Source: JACMLD01 sp038207265 (GTDB lineage Bacteria; Bacteroidota; Bacteroidia; Chitinophagales; Chitinophagaceae). Taken from it: 64,000 nt of DNA. The translations under genes were made by a program, and so were the position numbers. The DNA lies in the NCBI GenBank assembly GCA_038207265.1, contig JBBQZZ010000008.1, positions 1 through 64,000 on the forward strand, in the 5' to 3' direction. The notes beneath the pieces were generated by a model. That model was not told the DNA's origin. It made no database searches and worked only from the letters and a program-made list of their open reading frames with translations. Below, piece by piece: positions 33,376-42,413 of the stretch; within the stretch, counting starts at the first letter, position 1, and each line of letters begins with the position of its first letter.

Positions 33376-35637
33376 ATGAAGCTTACCATGCGGGCCATAT
33401 TTTACTCCTTTCCGGTACAACTGGTACTCCTTCATTTTAAAAAATTCCAGGTATTATTGATATTCTGGTTTTTGCTGTTTGCTTTAGTGGGTGGTGGCTT
33501 CATGAAAGCATTTGGTGTGAACGCACTGTATTTGGCACCGGAATATCTTGGAAAAGTAAATGCGCTTAGCGCAGCCATTGTGGGTTTAGCGGTGGGAATA
33601 TTTATTATGAGCTGGAATATTACCAGCTTTATACTTTTTTGCAGGCATTTTAAATTCCTTGCCACTACTACGAAACCTTTTTTAAAGTATTGTATCAACA
33701 ACGGCGTGATACCCATTGTGTTCCTGATTTTTTATTTCAGCCATGCTGTTTATTTTGATAAGTACAAAGAACTATCCAGCAACTGGGAAATATTTGTTTT
33801 GATTAGCGGTTTTTTGCTGGGATTTATTTTCATTTTAGCCATTTCTTTTTTTTATTTCTTCCGTGCAGACAAATCCATTACCGAACGTATGGTAACGGTT
33901 ATCAATAAGCCTTCTGAATTCAAAACAAGTTTTCGGCCCCAGATTGCATTGACCAGCGGTGGCAGCCGGTTGATTAAAGTGACTTCCTATCTCAATGGCA
34001 GTTTAACTGCTAAGCCAGTGAGAGACGTATCTCATTACAGTGGCCCGTTCATAGAAACTGTTTTCAGCCGGCACAATTTTGCTGCCATGCTGTCTATATT
34101 CATTGCCTTTGTTTTCCTGATTACTGTGGGATTCTTCCTGGATCATCATGTATTTCAATTGCCGGCAGCCGCCAGCATAACCGTTTTCTTTGCTATCCTT
34201 GTTGCAGTAGCAGGTGCTTTCTCTTACTTTCTGCAAAGCTGGAGCGTTCCTTTTTTTGTGTTACTGGTTGTTGTGCTGAATGTATTATATAGGTATGAAG
34301 TAATCGATCCTACCAATAAAGCATATGGATTGAATTATTCAAAGAATGTTGACAGGGCAGCATATAACCGCGATGCTTTGCTGGCCTTGTGCACACCAAA
34401 AAAAGTTCAGGAAGACAAAGATCAAATGATCAGTGTGCTGGAAAACTGGAAGAAAAAGCAAACAGAAACAAAGCCATTGCTTTTCCTGGTTAATGTAAGT
34501 GGTGGAGGTACCAGGAGTGCCACCTTTACCTTGAGTGTATTGCAAAGGCTGGATAGTTTATGTGGTGGAAAATTGATGGATAAGACTTTTCTTATTTCCG
34601 GTGCTTCGGGGGGAATGCTGGGAGCTGCTTATTACAGGGCACTGTCAAAAGAAAAATCGGATGGCAAAAATATTTTTCTCTATAGCCGTAAATATGCCGA
34701 CGATATTTCAAAAGATTTACTTAACCCCACTTTTTCTTCTTTTGTTGCAAGAGATATAGCGGCTCCTGCGCAAAAATTCAAAATAGGTGATTATTACTAT
34801 ATAAAAGACAGGGGCTATGCATTCGAAGAAAAACTGAGAGAGAATACAAGGGGTTTATTAAATAAACAATTGAAAGACCTGGCAGCAGATGAAAAAGCTG
34901 CCCGTTACCCGCTGATGATGTTTAATGCCGTCATCACAAGAGATGGAAGAAAAATGGTACTGAGTACGCAACCCGTAAGTTTTTTGATGCGACCTGAATA
35001 CGACAGCTCACTGTTAGCAGTACCCGATCCTGATGTGGTTGATTTTGGGGCTTTATTTCACAAACAGGATCCACTGAATTTGCGATTACTCACGGCCCTG
35101 CGCATGAATGCTACTTTCCCATATGTATTGCCCAATGTATGGCTGCCTTCTACCCCGGTTATAGACGTTATGGATGCCGGCCTGCGCGACAACTACGGCC
35201 CTGAAACAGCTTTGCGTTTTATTGATGTATTCAAAGATTGGATAAAACAAAATACGAGTGGCGTGGTAATGATTCAGATAAGAGATCGAAAAGTGGGAAG
35301 CTGGGATGATCCTTTTGAATCAGGTGATATTTCCGAACTGGTGACAAAACCAATGTTGTTATTGCAATATAACTGGTACAAGATGCAGGAATTTAACCAG
35401 GACAACACATTGAGTTTAACACAGCAACTACTGGGTACAGGTTTATATAAAATTACCTTTCAGTATATAGCCCGCAACGAAGATGAAAAAGCTGCGTTGA
35501 ACTTTCATCTTACTCAGCGGGAAAAAATAAATATTCTCCAGGCACTCGACAATGAAACCAATTCTAACGGGTACAAAGCATTTACCACACTGCTAAAAAA
35601 GAATGATTCAACCCTTGTTAAGAAAAAGATTGAATAA
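33376..35637 (+). CDS. Patatin-like phospholipase with multi-pass membrane N-terminus
   Basis: 753 residues. Residues about 20-310 contain around seven hydrophobic segments. The C-terminal half is a patatin domain with the oxyanion loop GGGTR (376-380), nucleophile S411 in GASGG, and D600 in DAGLRD in the place of the usual D-G-G/A. This predicts a lipid acyl hydrolase fixed in the inner membrane with its active site probably on the cytoplasmic side. The end overlaps the convergent lipid-kinase gene by 20 bp. Confidence 0.87.
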   Translation: MKLTMRAIFYSFPVQLVLLHFKKFQVLLIFWFLLFALVGGGFMKAFGVNALYLAPEYLGKVNALSAAIVGLAVGIFIMSWNITSFILFCRHFKFLATTTKPFLKYCINNGVIPIVFLIFYFSHAVYFDKYKELSSNWEIFVLISGFLLGFIFILAISFFYFFRADKSITERMVTVINKPSEFKTSFRPQIALTSGGSRLIKVTSYLNGSLTAKPVRDVSHYSGPFIETVFSRHNFAAMLSIFIAFVFLITVGFFLDHHVFQLPAAASITVFFAILVAVAGAFSYFLQSWSVPFFVLLVVVLNVLYRYEVIDPTNKAYGLNYSKNVDRAAYNRDALLALCTPKKVQEDKDQMISVLENWKKKQTETKPLLFLVNVSGGGTRSATFTLSVLQRLDSLCGGKLMDKTFLISGASGGMLGAAYYRALSKEKSDGKNIFLYSRKYADDISKDLLNPTFSSFVARDIAAPAQKFKIGDYYYIKDRGYAFEEKLRENTRGLLNKQLKDLAADEKAARYPLMMFNAVITRDGRKMVLSTQPVSFLMRPEYDSSLLAVPDPDVVDFGALFHKQDPLNLRLLTALRMNATFPYVLPNVWLPSTPVIDVMDAGLRDNYGPETALRFIDVFKDWIKQNTSGVVMIQIRDRKVGSWDDPFESGDISELVTKPMLLLQYNWYKMQEFNQDNTLSLTQQLLGTGLYKITFQYIARNEDEKAALNFHLTQREKINILQALDNETNSNGYKAFTTLLKKNDSTLVKKKIE

Positions 35638-36520
35638 GTTTGAAACATCCGGGAATGACGCGAACATCAAAATGCATGGACGTTTCTATCGGTTCTCCAT
35701 CAACATGCAAGGGTGCCCCATCCTTATTTTTAATTTTTAGTCGATTTGCCTGCAGGTAGATAATGCCCGTTTTTTTTATTGAGTCATGAGCTGTCAATGG
35801 ATTGTTTCCGGCAATCTGCATTAATAACGATACTGGCAGTTGCGCTTTACTCATTTTTCTGGCAATCACGATATCTAGTAAACCGTCCGATAAACTGGCT
35901 TTGGGTGCAATGGTTACCTGGTTACCAAACTGGTTGCTATTGGCAATACTGATGAAATAAGCCTCAGTTGTAAATTCAGTATCCCCGAGATCTATTTCAA
36001 AGCTAAATGGTTTGGCCGTAAAATAATTTTTGATGGATTGTTGTGTATAAGTTAACAAACCTCTTTTGCTTTGCTGTGCGAAATCATGTGCTACCTGTGC
36101 ATCAAATCCAATTCCACAAAGCATGCAGGCAAAACGATTGTTAATGGAAAAAGCATCTATGTATCGTGCTTCACCGGTAAATATAGTTTCCAGCGCCTTA
36201 ACCGGTTGTTTAGAAATTTTTGCACTCAAAGCAAGCCCGTTACCTGAGCCGAGTGGAACGATTCCGAAGTTTACATGAGTTTCAAACAATCCCTGTACAA
36301 CGGTATTCACCGTACCATCACCACCGCACATGATAATGTCTGTTACATTTTCTTCTTCTATCTTTTGTTTTACAAAGCCATAGTTGCCACTGGCAACAGT
36401 TGGCAATATTTCAAAACTTGCCTGGTGTTTTTTTGCTGCCGCTTCTATTAAAGCAGGTATAGATTGCCGTGAGCCGGTGCCGGAAATGGGATTGATCAAA
36501 AAAATGAACTTACGGCGCAT
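35618..36520 (-). CDS. Diacylglycerol kinase family lipid kinase (YegS/BmrU-like)
   Basis: 300-residue cytosolic or membrane-associated lipid kinase. The catalytic motif MCGGDGTVNTVVQGLF and the later GIVPLGSGNGLALS loop define the DAGK catalytic domain (about 1-125). The C-terminal beta-rich part carries the LSDGLLDIVI and HVDGEPI stretches usual for YegS/DgkB proteins. It phosphorylates diacylglycerol or a related lipid. Its 3' end overlaps the patatin gene by 20 bp, so each lies partly antisense to the other. Confidence 0.92.
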   Translation of the reverse strand: MRRKFIFLINPISGTGSRQSIPALIEAAAKKHQASFEILPTVASGNYGFVKQKIEEENVTDIIMCGGDGTVNTVVQGLFETHVNFGIVPLGSGNGLALSAKISKQPVKALETIFTGEARYIDAFSINNRFACMLCGIGFDAQVAHDFAQQSKRGLLTYTQQSIKNYFTAKPFSFEIDLGDTEFTTEAYFISIANSNQFGNQVTIAPKASLSDGLLDIVIARKMSKAQLPVSLLMQIAGNNPLTAHDSIKKTGIIYLQANRLKIKNKDGAPLHVDGEPIETSMHFDVRVIPGCFKLIQSFS

Positions 36521-36593
36521 GTGGCAATTTACGTCAGCATGGATAATAAATTAGATTATTATACTACTTTAATACACGGTTCCCCATCAAATA

Positions 36594-38492
36594 TTATTTC
36601 GAAACTTTAAAAGTTCGTTTTTGTTGATCAAAGTATATTTCCAGGAAATAGACACCACTTGTCAGCGTTCCAAACTGATCCAGTTGAATGTTATTGAGAC
36701 CCTTACTCAACGCCGGAGACCAATGCCTTAACTGTCTTCCTGCATTGTCGGTAAGAACCATTGCTGCCACCTGGGTTCTCCTGGTTTCTACCTGCAGTGT
36801 GAGAACTGATATCACCGGGTTCGGATAAATTGTTATAGCTCCCGTGCGTTGAGTAAATAGGATTGTTTTTATATTACTGTAGGTATGGTTGCCTTTAGTA
36901 TCCGTTATATTCAACCTGTAAAACCATTGCTGACTTTTTTCAACCGGTGGATTATCTGAATAGTTGTATTTGCCCTGGTTATTCTGTGCAACCAGAATAG
37001 TCATAACAGAACCAAAATGAATTCCGTCTTCACTTCTATCGATTCCGTAATTATCTATACCTGTTTCATTTTCAATTTGCCAGTTCAGCGATACACTATT
37101 GTTTACAATACGCCCATCGAATTTTAAAGTATTACTTGCCAGCAGTGTGCTGTATACATAGGGTGTAGGAATTCCTTCCCCTAAGTCATCAGACACACCA
37201 TTATAATCTACATCAATATAACCAGCATTTCCATTGTTGGATGAATCCCTTACGGCAAGAAAATTAGCACCCGATCCTATCTGCCCGGTGGCAGTGGCTG
37301 AACTGTAGTAAAAATGATTTTGTATTAAGTTGCTGGCCCTGAATTTCAATTCTATGATAACAGAATCTCCGGCAACAGGGTAATTGTTGATCAATTGTCC
37401 GGGTTGCAACAACAAGGTATCATTCACGCCGTCATAACCCGGGTTTAATGTTAGTCCGGCTGCATTGCTTACAAAATTGATCTGCACATTGGAGATATTG
37501 CCTGCACCGAAAGCATTTGTAAGATTGTTGGCCAACTGCACATTGGCAAGATCAATGTTTCCTTTATTTTTCAGGTAAACATAATATATGATGTCTGCAG
37601 TGGTGCTGTTAATGATATTACTGCCCTGCAATTCCTGCGCTGCACCTACGCCTACGTTCATATGTGTCATATCTGCGGTGGTTTTGCCACCTGGAAAATT
37701 ATTCCCTGCACTGAGTGAATTGCCATTAATATCCCAGGTATAATAATAGCAACCGCTGCCATCAGAACCTGCAATGATAAGATTGCCATCTACATATCCA
37801 ATACTATAACAGGGTCTGGGCAAATCGGCAAGAAATACTGCACTGGCATCAAAAGGCGAAGCGGCATTGAAATTTATCAATTCATATAATTGCGAAGGAC
37901 TGTTACCAAAAGTCATAAATACTCTGCCGTTCGGCATGAATACTATATCACCCCAGCTAAGAGAGTTGGGAAAATGGCCTGCAGGAAATTGTAAGGGTTT
38001 ATCTGTTCCCGGTATGTCAAGTCCCGTTGCAACTTCAATCCGTTTTACATGTGCAAGACCGATACCTTGGTTATAATTATAGACGGCAAGATTATCTCCA
38101 TTTGCATCAAAACAAAGTTGATCTATCCGATAGTTATAAATATAATCAGGAATAACAGCAGCAGGACAGTTTATAACGCCGGATAAATTATAATCCAGCG
38201 CAAACATGCGGGTTGTATTTCCCGAACCAATATCTGCAAAATAGATTTTTTTATCTTTCGGATTATAAGCTGTAAACACATTGTAGAATGGCAGTCCATT
38301 GTTACAACTTTGTAACATCAGGGGATTACCACTAACAGTACCTGTAAACAATTGCTGTTCACTGGAAGTACTTCCGCACGAAGGCGCACCGTGATTGATA
38401 AGTAAAGATTTTAAAGATTGCTGTGCATGCAATTGAATAGCAAGTATACAAGCCATACCTGCGATGGCAAAAGAACGGGTAAAAGTTTTCAT
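36594..38492 (-). CDS. Type IX secretion cargo protein with C-terminal sorting domain
   Basis: 632 residues. A signal peptide ends near LHAQ (residue about 24). Residues about 60-290 look like a beta-propeller-type region (FADIGSGNTTRMFALDYN, DIVFMPNGRVFMTFGNS). About 300-400 resemble a DUF11-like conserved repeat (KNKGNIDLANVQLANNLTN). The last 80 residues form a type A sorting domain, starting AITIYPNPVISVLTLQ and ending YFLEIYFDQQKRTFKVSK. The tail predicts export over the outer membrane by T9SS and surface attachment or release. The function of the propeller part is unknown. Confidence 0.88.
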   Translation of the reverse strand: MKTFTRSFAIAGMACILAIQLHAQQSLKSLLINHGAPSCGSTSSEQQLFTGTVSGNPLMLQSCNNGLPFYNVFTAYNPKDKKIYFADIGSGNTTRMFALDYNLSGVINCPAAVIPDYIYNYRIDQLCFDANGDNLAVYNYNQGIGLAHVKRIEVATGLDIPGTDKPLQFPAGHFPNSLSWGDIVFMPNGRVFMTFGNSPSQLYELINFNAASPFDASAVFLADLPRPCYSIGYVDGNLIIAGSDGSGCYYYTWDINGNSLSAGNNFPGGKTTADMTHMNVGVGAAQELQGSNIINSTTADIIYYVYLKNKGNIDLANVQLANNLTNAFGAGNISNVQINFVSNAAGLTLNPGYDGVNDTLLLQPGQLINNYPVAGDSVIIELKFRASNLIQNHFYYSSATATGQIGSGANFLAVRDSSNNGNAGYIDVDYNGVSDDLGEGIPTPYVYSTLLASNTLKFDGRIVNNSVSLNWQIENETGIDNYGIDRSEDGIHFGSVMTILVAQNNQGKYNYSDNPPVEKSQQWFYRLNITDTKGNHTYSNIKTILFTQRTGAITIYPNPVISVLTLQVETRRTQVAAMVLTDNAGRQLRHWSPALSKGLNNIQLDQFGTLTSGVYFLEIYFDQQKRTFKVSK

Positions 38493-38741
38493 CTCTTAGG
38501 GTTTGATCTTTAACTGTAAGAATGGTCTTTCAGAGAATGAGATGAATTTGCAGATTTATTTCACGAGTATGGGATTCGATGTACGAAAGTAATAGCGTAA
38601 GCATAATCCTGCAACAAATGATGAAGTGAATTATTTTTTTTTCGATGAAAGAAAGTGAATTGTCGCCAGATGAAAAAATACGGCTTACAAATTATAAAAT
38701 TAATAGCGACCACAAATTTGTTTTGCTGTGTTGTAAGAGAG

Positions 38742-39794
38742 TTACCATCTTAACAACGCACTCGCCCAGGTAAAGCCACTTCCGAAAGCAGCCAGGCAAA
38801 CAAGATCCCCATCTTTTATTTTACCTTCTTCCCACGCATCACATAATGCAATGGGCACGGAAGCGGCTGTTGTATTTCCGTATTGCTGAATATTATTATG
38901 TACCTGGTCGTTTCTCAGGCCAAGCTTCTGTTGTACAAACTGCGATATTCTCAGGTTGGCCTGGTGGGGTATCAGCATATCGATATCCGCTGCTGCGAGA
39001 TCGTTAGCCGCTAATGCTTCCAATATTACTTCTGGAAATTTAACTACTGCTTTTTTAAAAACTGCGGGGCCATCCATATTGGGAAAATTCTGCGCCTGGT
39101 TCACCATTGCATTGCTCATGAACATATCGCCAATTTCAGCTTCATTGAAAGCAGCCACTGGTTGAGATACCCAATGATTGGCATGTGTACCCGGATTGAA
39201 CATGGCAAGTATCTCAGCACTTTCACCATCGCTGTGCAGGTGTGTACTCAAAATTCCTTTATTTGTATCTTCTCCGGCAGGTTGCAATACAACAGCACCA
39301 GCTCCATCGCCAAATATGACACTCACATTTCTACCTCTGGTGCTGAAATCAAGTCCAAATGAATGTTTTTCACTCCCTACTACCAATACATTTTTATACA
39401 TGCCTGTTTTTACAAATTGATCAGCTACACTCAATGCATATATAAAACCACTGCATTGATTGCGTACATCCAATGCGCCAATCTCTTTCATTTTCAATGC
39501 GCGTTGTAACAATACTCCGCAACCGGGAAAATAATAATCCGGGCTCAGTGTTGCAAAAACAATGAAGTCTATATCCTGAGGAGTGATGCCGGCACGTTGA
39601 ATGGCAATTGTAGCGGCTTCCACACCCATTGTTGCCGTTGTTTCAGCAGTGCGATCTGCAAAGCGGCGTTCTTTGATACCGGTGCGTTCCTGTATCCATT
39701 CATCACTGGTGTCCATATACTTTGTCAGGTCCTTGTTGGTAAATACATTTTTTGGAACATACATACCAATACCCGCAATTTTGGAACGTGTCAT
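38742..39794 (-). CDS. 3-oxoacyl-ACP synthase III family protein (FabH-like)
   Basis: 350-residue thiolase-fold condensing enzyme. The triad is C114 in RNQCSGF, H277 in PHQANLRI and N307 in QYGNTTAASVP, which is the KAS III set and supports acetyl- or acyl-CoA plus malonyl-ACP condensation. The GDGAGAVVLQP block is also present. Bacteroidota usually have several FabH copies, and this one is not next to fatty acid genes, so it may be a paralogue with another starter. It is alone on the reverse strand, with the alpha/beta hydrolase gene 80 nt upstream. Confidence 0.92.
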   Translation of the reverse strand: MTRSKIAGIGMYVPKNVFTNKDLTKYMDTSDEWIQERTGIKERRFADRTAETTATMGVEAATIAIQRAGITPQDIDFIVFATLSPDYYFPGCGVLLQRALKMKEIGALDVRNQCSGFIYALSVADQFVKTGMYKNVLVVGSEKHSFGLDFSTRGRNVSVIFGDGAGAVVLQPAGEDTNKGILSTHLHSDGESAEILAMFNPGTHANHWVSQPVAAFNEAEIGDMFMSNAMVNQAQNFPNMDGPAVFKKAVVKFPEVILEALAANDLAAADIDMLIPHQANLRISQFVQQKLGLRNDQVHNNIQQYGNTTAASVPIALCDAWEEGKIKDGDLVCLAAFGSGFTWASALLRW

Positions 39795-39874
39795 ACAACA
39801 AGTTTTAGGAGCAACAATTTAGTGAAAAGAAAATTGAATTAAAATCCCCCAGGGTTATAGAGAAGATTGGGAAG

Positions 39875-40873
39875 TTATTTCAATTCTTTTATTTGCAGGA
39901 CATCTTTCATAAATGCAGTCACTTCTCTCTGCACACCTTCAACGTCGTGCGATTTAATATAGGAACCCATCACATGATCGCCTGTATTGGGCATGGCCTG
40001 TTTGCGTTTCAGGTTTGCAGGTGTAGCCAGTTGCTCAAACATTTTTAGCATGGCATCTACTTTAACTGTACTGTCCTGGTGAATATCGTCCTTATAATAA
40101 TACAATAATAATGTTGGCTGTTTTACTTTGGCAAATGTTTCGGGTACCATCGTAGTCTCCAGCATTTCTTCCAATGCTGCAGTGCCATTGAAAGGATAGG
40201 TATAATACCAGTATTGTTTATAAACGGGTCTTGTGTCTTTTGAAGTGTTGTGATCGCTTCCGGTCACCAGTTTTGCCACCGTGAGACCCCAATGGTTATT
40301 TAGCAGGTACGCCTTATCGTTATTAATAGCAATATTGGGAGATAACAAGAGAAGCGCTGCAACATCGTCTGGATACTCGGCTGCCAGTTGCAATGCACTG
40401 GTGCCTCCCGTGGAAGTACCCATCAGGATTACTTTTTTGCCTAGTTGTTTGCCAATGGCCAATGCTTGTTTGGCTGATTCCCAGTAATTATCTGCTGTTA
40501 AATTTATCATTGGTTCACTGGTGTCAATACCATGTTCAGCTAGCCTTGATAGGTAAAGATTACAGCCAAATTTTGCGGCTATATTTTTGTGTACCGGGTC
40601 TCCTTCTGCCTGTGACGCGGAAAATCCATGCAGGTATACGATGGCGAAATCTGTTTTGTTTTTTAATGAATCATTGGCCCAGATAATTCTTGCCTGGTTA
40701 TCTGGTTTTAATTTGTGCTGCGCCTCATTGTTACTGATATAAGATTCAAGCATATTAGCATCCGCAGGTACAACCGGCATGTCTTTTTTATAAACCGGCG
40801 AAGTGGGCGCTGGTCCTGCGAGGTACACAGCGCCGAGTATAACTGGAATGGCAAGCAACCATTTTTTGGACAT
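39875..40873 (-). CDS. Exported alpha/beta hydrolase
   Basis: 332 residues with an N-terminal hydrophobic segment (WLLAIPVILGAVYLAG, about 5-20) that acts as signal or membrane anchor. The fold is recognisable from IVYLHGFSASQAEG (oxyanion HG), the nucleophile elbow GTSTGG with S154, LLLLSPNIAI after it, and the late NTGDHVMGSYI with the catalytic His. The substrate is unknown; esterase or lipase-like activity is likely. It runs in the same direction as the FabH-like gene 80 nt downstream. Confidence 0.87.
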   Translation of the reverse strand: MSKKWLLAIPVILGAVYLAGPAPTSPVYKKDMPVVPADANMLESYISNNEAQHKLKPDNQARIIWANDSLKNKTDFAIVYLHGFSASQAEGDPVHKNIAAKFGCNLYLSRLAEHGIDTSEPMINLTADNYWESAKQALAIGKQLGKKVILMGTSTGGTSALQLAAEYPDDVAALLLLSPNIAINNDKAYLLNNHWGLTVAKLVTGSDHNTSKDTRPVYKQYWYYTYPFNGTAALEEMLETTMVPETFAKVKQPTLLLYYYKDDIHQDSTVKVDAMLKMFEQLATPANLKRKQAMPNTGDHVMGSYIKSHDVEGVQREVTAFMKDVLQIKELK

Positions 40874-41021
40874 AGTCAGTAATTAGGGTCTGAAGTTAGT
40901 TGTTATTGATAAAATACAATAGGCTAATCATGTGTTTACCAGTAAATAACAGTTACTGTGGTTGACAGTAGTAAAGGATTGTTTAAATGAAGTACATTCG
41001 GTTTATTCAAACAAACTGCTT

Positions 41022-42167
41022 ATGTTAACAGCTCAAAGATTTACAGCACTTGATGTGTTCCGGGGAATGACCATCTGCTTTATGATTATCGTAAATACTC
41101 CCGGAAATGGCGCCACTACATTTTCTCCGCTGGAGCATGCACACTGGCACGGCTTTACACCAACGGATTTGGTATTCCCATCTTTTTTATTTGCTGTTGG
41201 CAATGCCATGAGTTTTGTAATGCTTAAATGGCAAACCAAATCCCAGGAAGCCGTACTTGGAAAAATATTCAAACGCACTTTCGTCATTTTTTTACTGGGT
41301 TATCTCATGTATTGGTTTCCATTTGTTAAGCTGGATGCAAGTAATCATGTAGTTGCATTCCCAATATCCGATACAAGAATCCTGGGCGTTTTACAACGTA
41401 TTGCATTGTGTTACGGCATTGCATCATTGTTAATTTATTACCTGAAACCAAAGGCTGCAATAATGGTAAGCATAATGCTCTTGTTGCTATATTGGGTGCT
41501 GTTGTACTGGTTTGGGGAGCCCGGTAATGAACTAACCATTACCGGTAATGCGGGTATCAGATTAGACAAATGGTTAATGGGCGAATCTCATATGTACCAT
41601 GGTGAAGGCATTGCTTTTGATCCGGAAGGTTGGCTGGGTACATTGCCCGCTATTGTTAACGTGGTAGCTGGTTTTGCAGTAGGAATTTTTTTACAGAGAA
41701 AAACAGGCAAAAATGAAGTTGTTCAGGGAAATACTTATGAAGGACTTACCAAACTATTATTGACAGGTGCATTACTATTGTTCCTCGCTTATTGCTGGAA
41801 TTTCTTTTTACCGGTCAATAAAAAATTATGGACGTCTTCATTTGTATTAATTACCGTGGGATTGGACTGTATCATACTCTCAGCTATTATTTACATCACC
41901 GTGTTTCTCAAAAAAACAAACTGGACCCCATTTTTTGAAGTATTTGGTAAAAACCCATTATTCATCTACCTGCTCAGCGAGGTAGGCGTTATTATTTTAT
42001 ACATGATCCGCATAAATAATATGCCTTTGTATGTCTGGCTTTATAAAAACGTTTTTGCATTAGCGGGTGCATATATAGGATCTTTACTCTTCGCAGTAAC
42101 CTGGATGCTGTTTTGCTGGAGCATCGGATATCTGCTCGACAAGAAAAAAATTTATGTAAGAGTTTAG
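41022..42167 (+). CDS. HGSNAT-like membrane acyltransferase (DUF5009 type)
   Basis: 381-residue inner-membrane protein with about ten segments, related to heparan-alpha-glucosaminide N-acetyltransferase. Typical opening: RFTALDVFRGMTICFMIIVNTPG, then HGFTPTDLVFPSFLFAVGNAMSF. The HWHGFTPTD stretch has the histidine thought to carry acetyl in HGSNAT. Bacterial members probably acetylate amino sugars in cell-envelope glycans or their breakdown products. The ATG at 41022 is used; the frame is open 20 codons further but adds no membrane segment. Confidence 0.87.
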   Translation: MLTAQRFTALDVFRGMTICFMIIVNTPGNGATTFSPLEHAHWHGFTPTDLVFPSFLFAVGNAMSFVMLKWQTKSQEAVLGKIFKRTFVIFLLGYLMYWFPFVKLDASNHVVAFPISDTRILGVLQRIALCYGIASLLIYYLKPKAAIMVSIMLLLLYWVLLYWFGEPGNELTITGNAGIRLDKWLMGESHMYHGEGIAFDPEGWLGTLPAIVNVVAGFAVGIFLQRKTGKNEVVQGNTYEGLTKLLLTGALLLFLAYCWNFFLPVNKKLWTSSFVLITVGLDCIILSAIIYITVFLKKTNWTPFFEVFGKNPLFIYLLSEVGVIILYMIRINNMPLYVWLYKNVFALAGAYIGSLLFAVTWMLFCWSIGYLLDKKKIYVRV

Positions 42168-42205
42168 GCGGCAATGGAATATCGGGTAAATTATTTTTCA
42201 GCCTA

Positions 42206-42224
42206 CCCCGCAAAAGTTGCGGGG
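42206..42224. terminator. Strong hairpin between the acyltransferase gene and typA
   Basis: Perfect 8-bp stem CCCCGCAA / TTGCGGGG with an AAG loop, 39 nt after the acyltransferase stop codon. No T-run follows on either strand, so termination is uncertain; it may protect the 3' end of the mRNA. Confidence 0.4.
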
Positions 42225-42312
42225 TCTCAAACCTGTACAATTGAAATTTTACTAAACTTTTTAATACTTTCTCGCAGGTCTTGTCTGGTAACTCACTTAT
42301 CACTTTTTTCAC

Positions 42313-42343
42313 TTGTCCCTCCCGTTGAATTAACGTACCTTCG
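42313..42343 (+). promoter_or_regulatory. Predicted typA promoter
   Basis: TTG (42313-42315), 20-nt spacer, then TACCTTCG (42336-42343), one mismatch to TAnnTTTG. It gives a leader of about 65 nt before the typA ATG. Confidence 0.4.
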
Positions 42344-42413
42344 CCGCTTGAAATTTTAGGCTTAGCGCGTTGGAATATCAATCCGGTAACCTCTGAACAA
42401 CATACCATTCATT

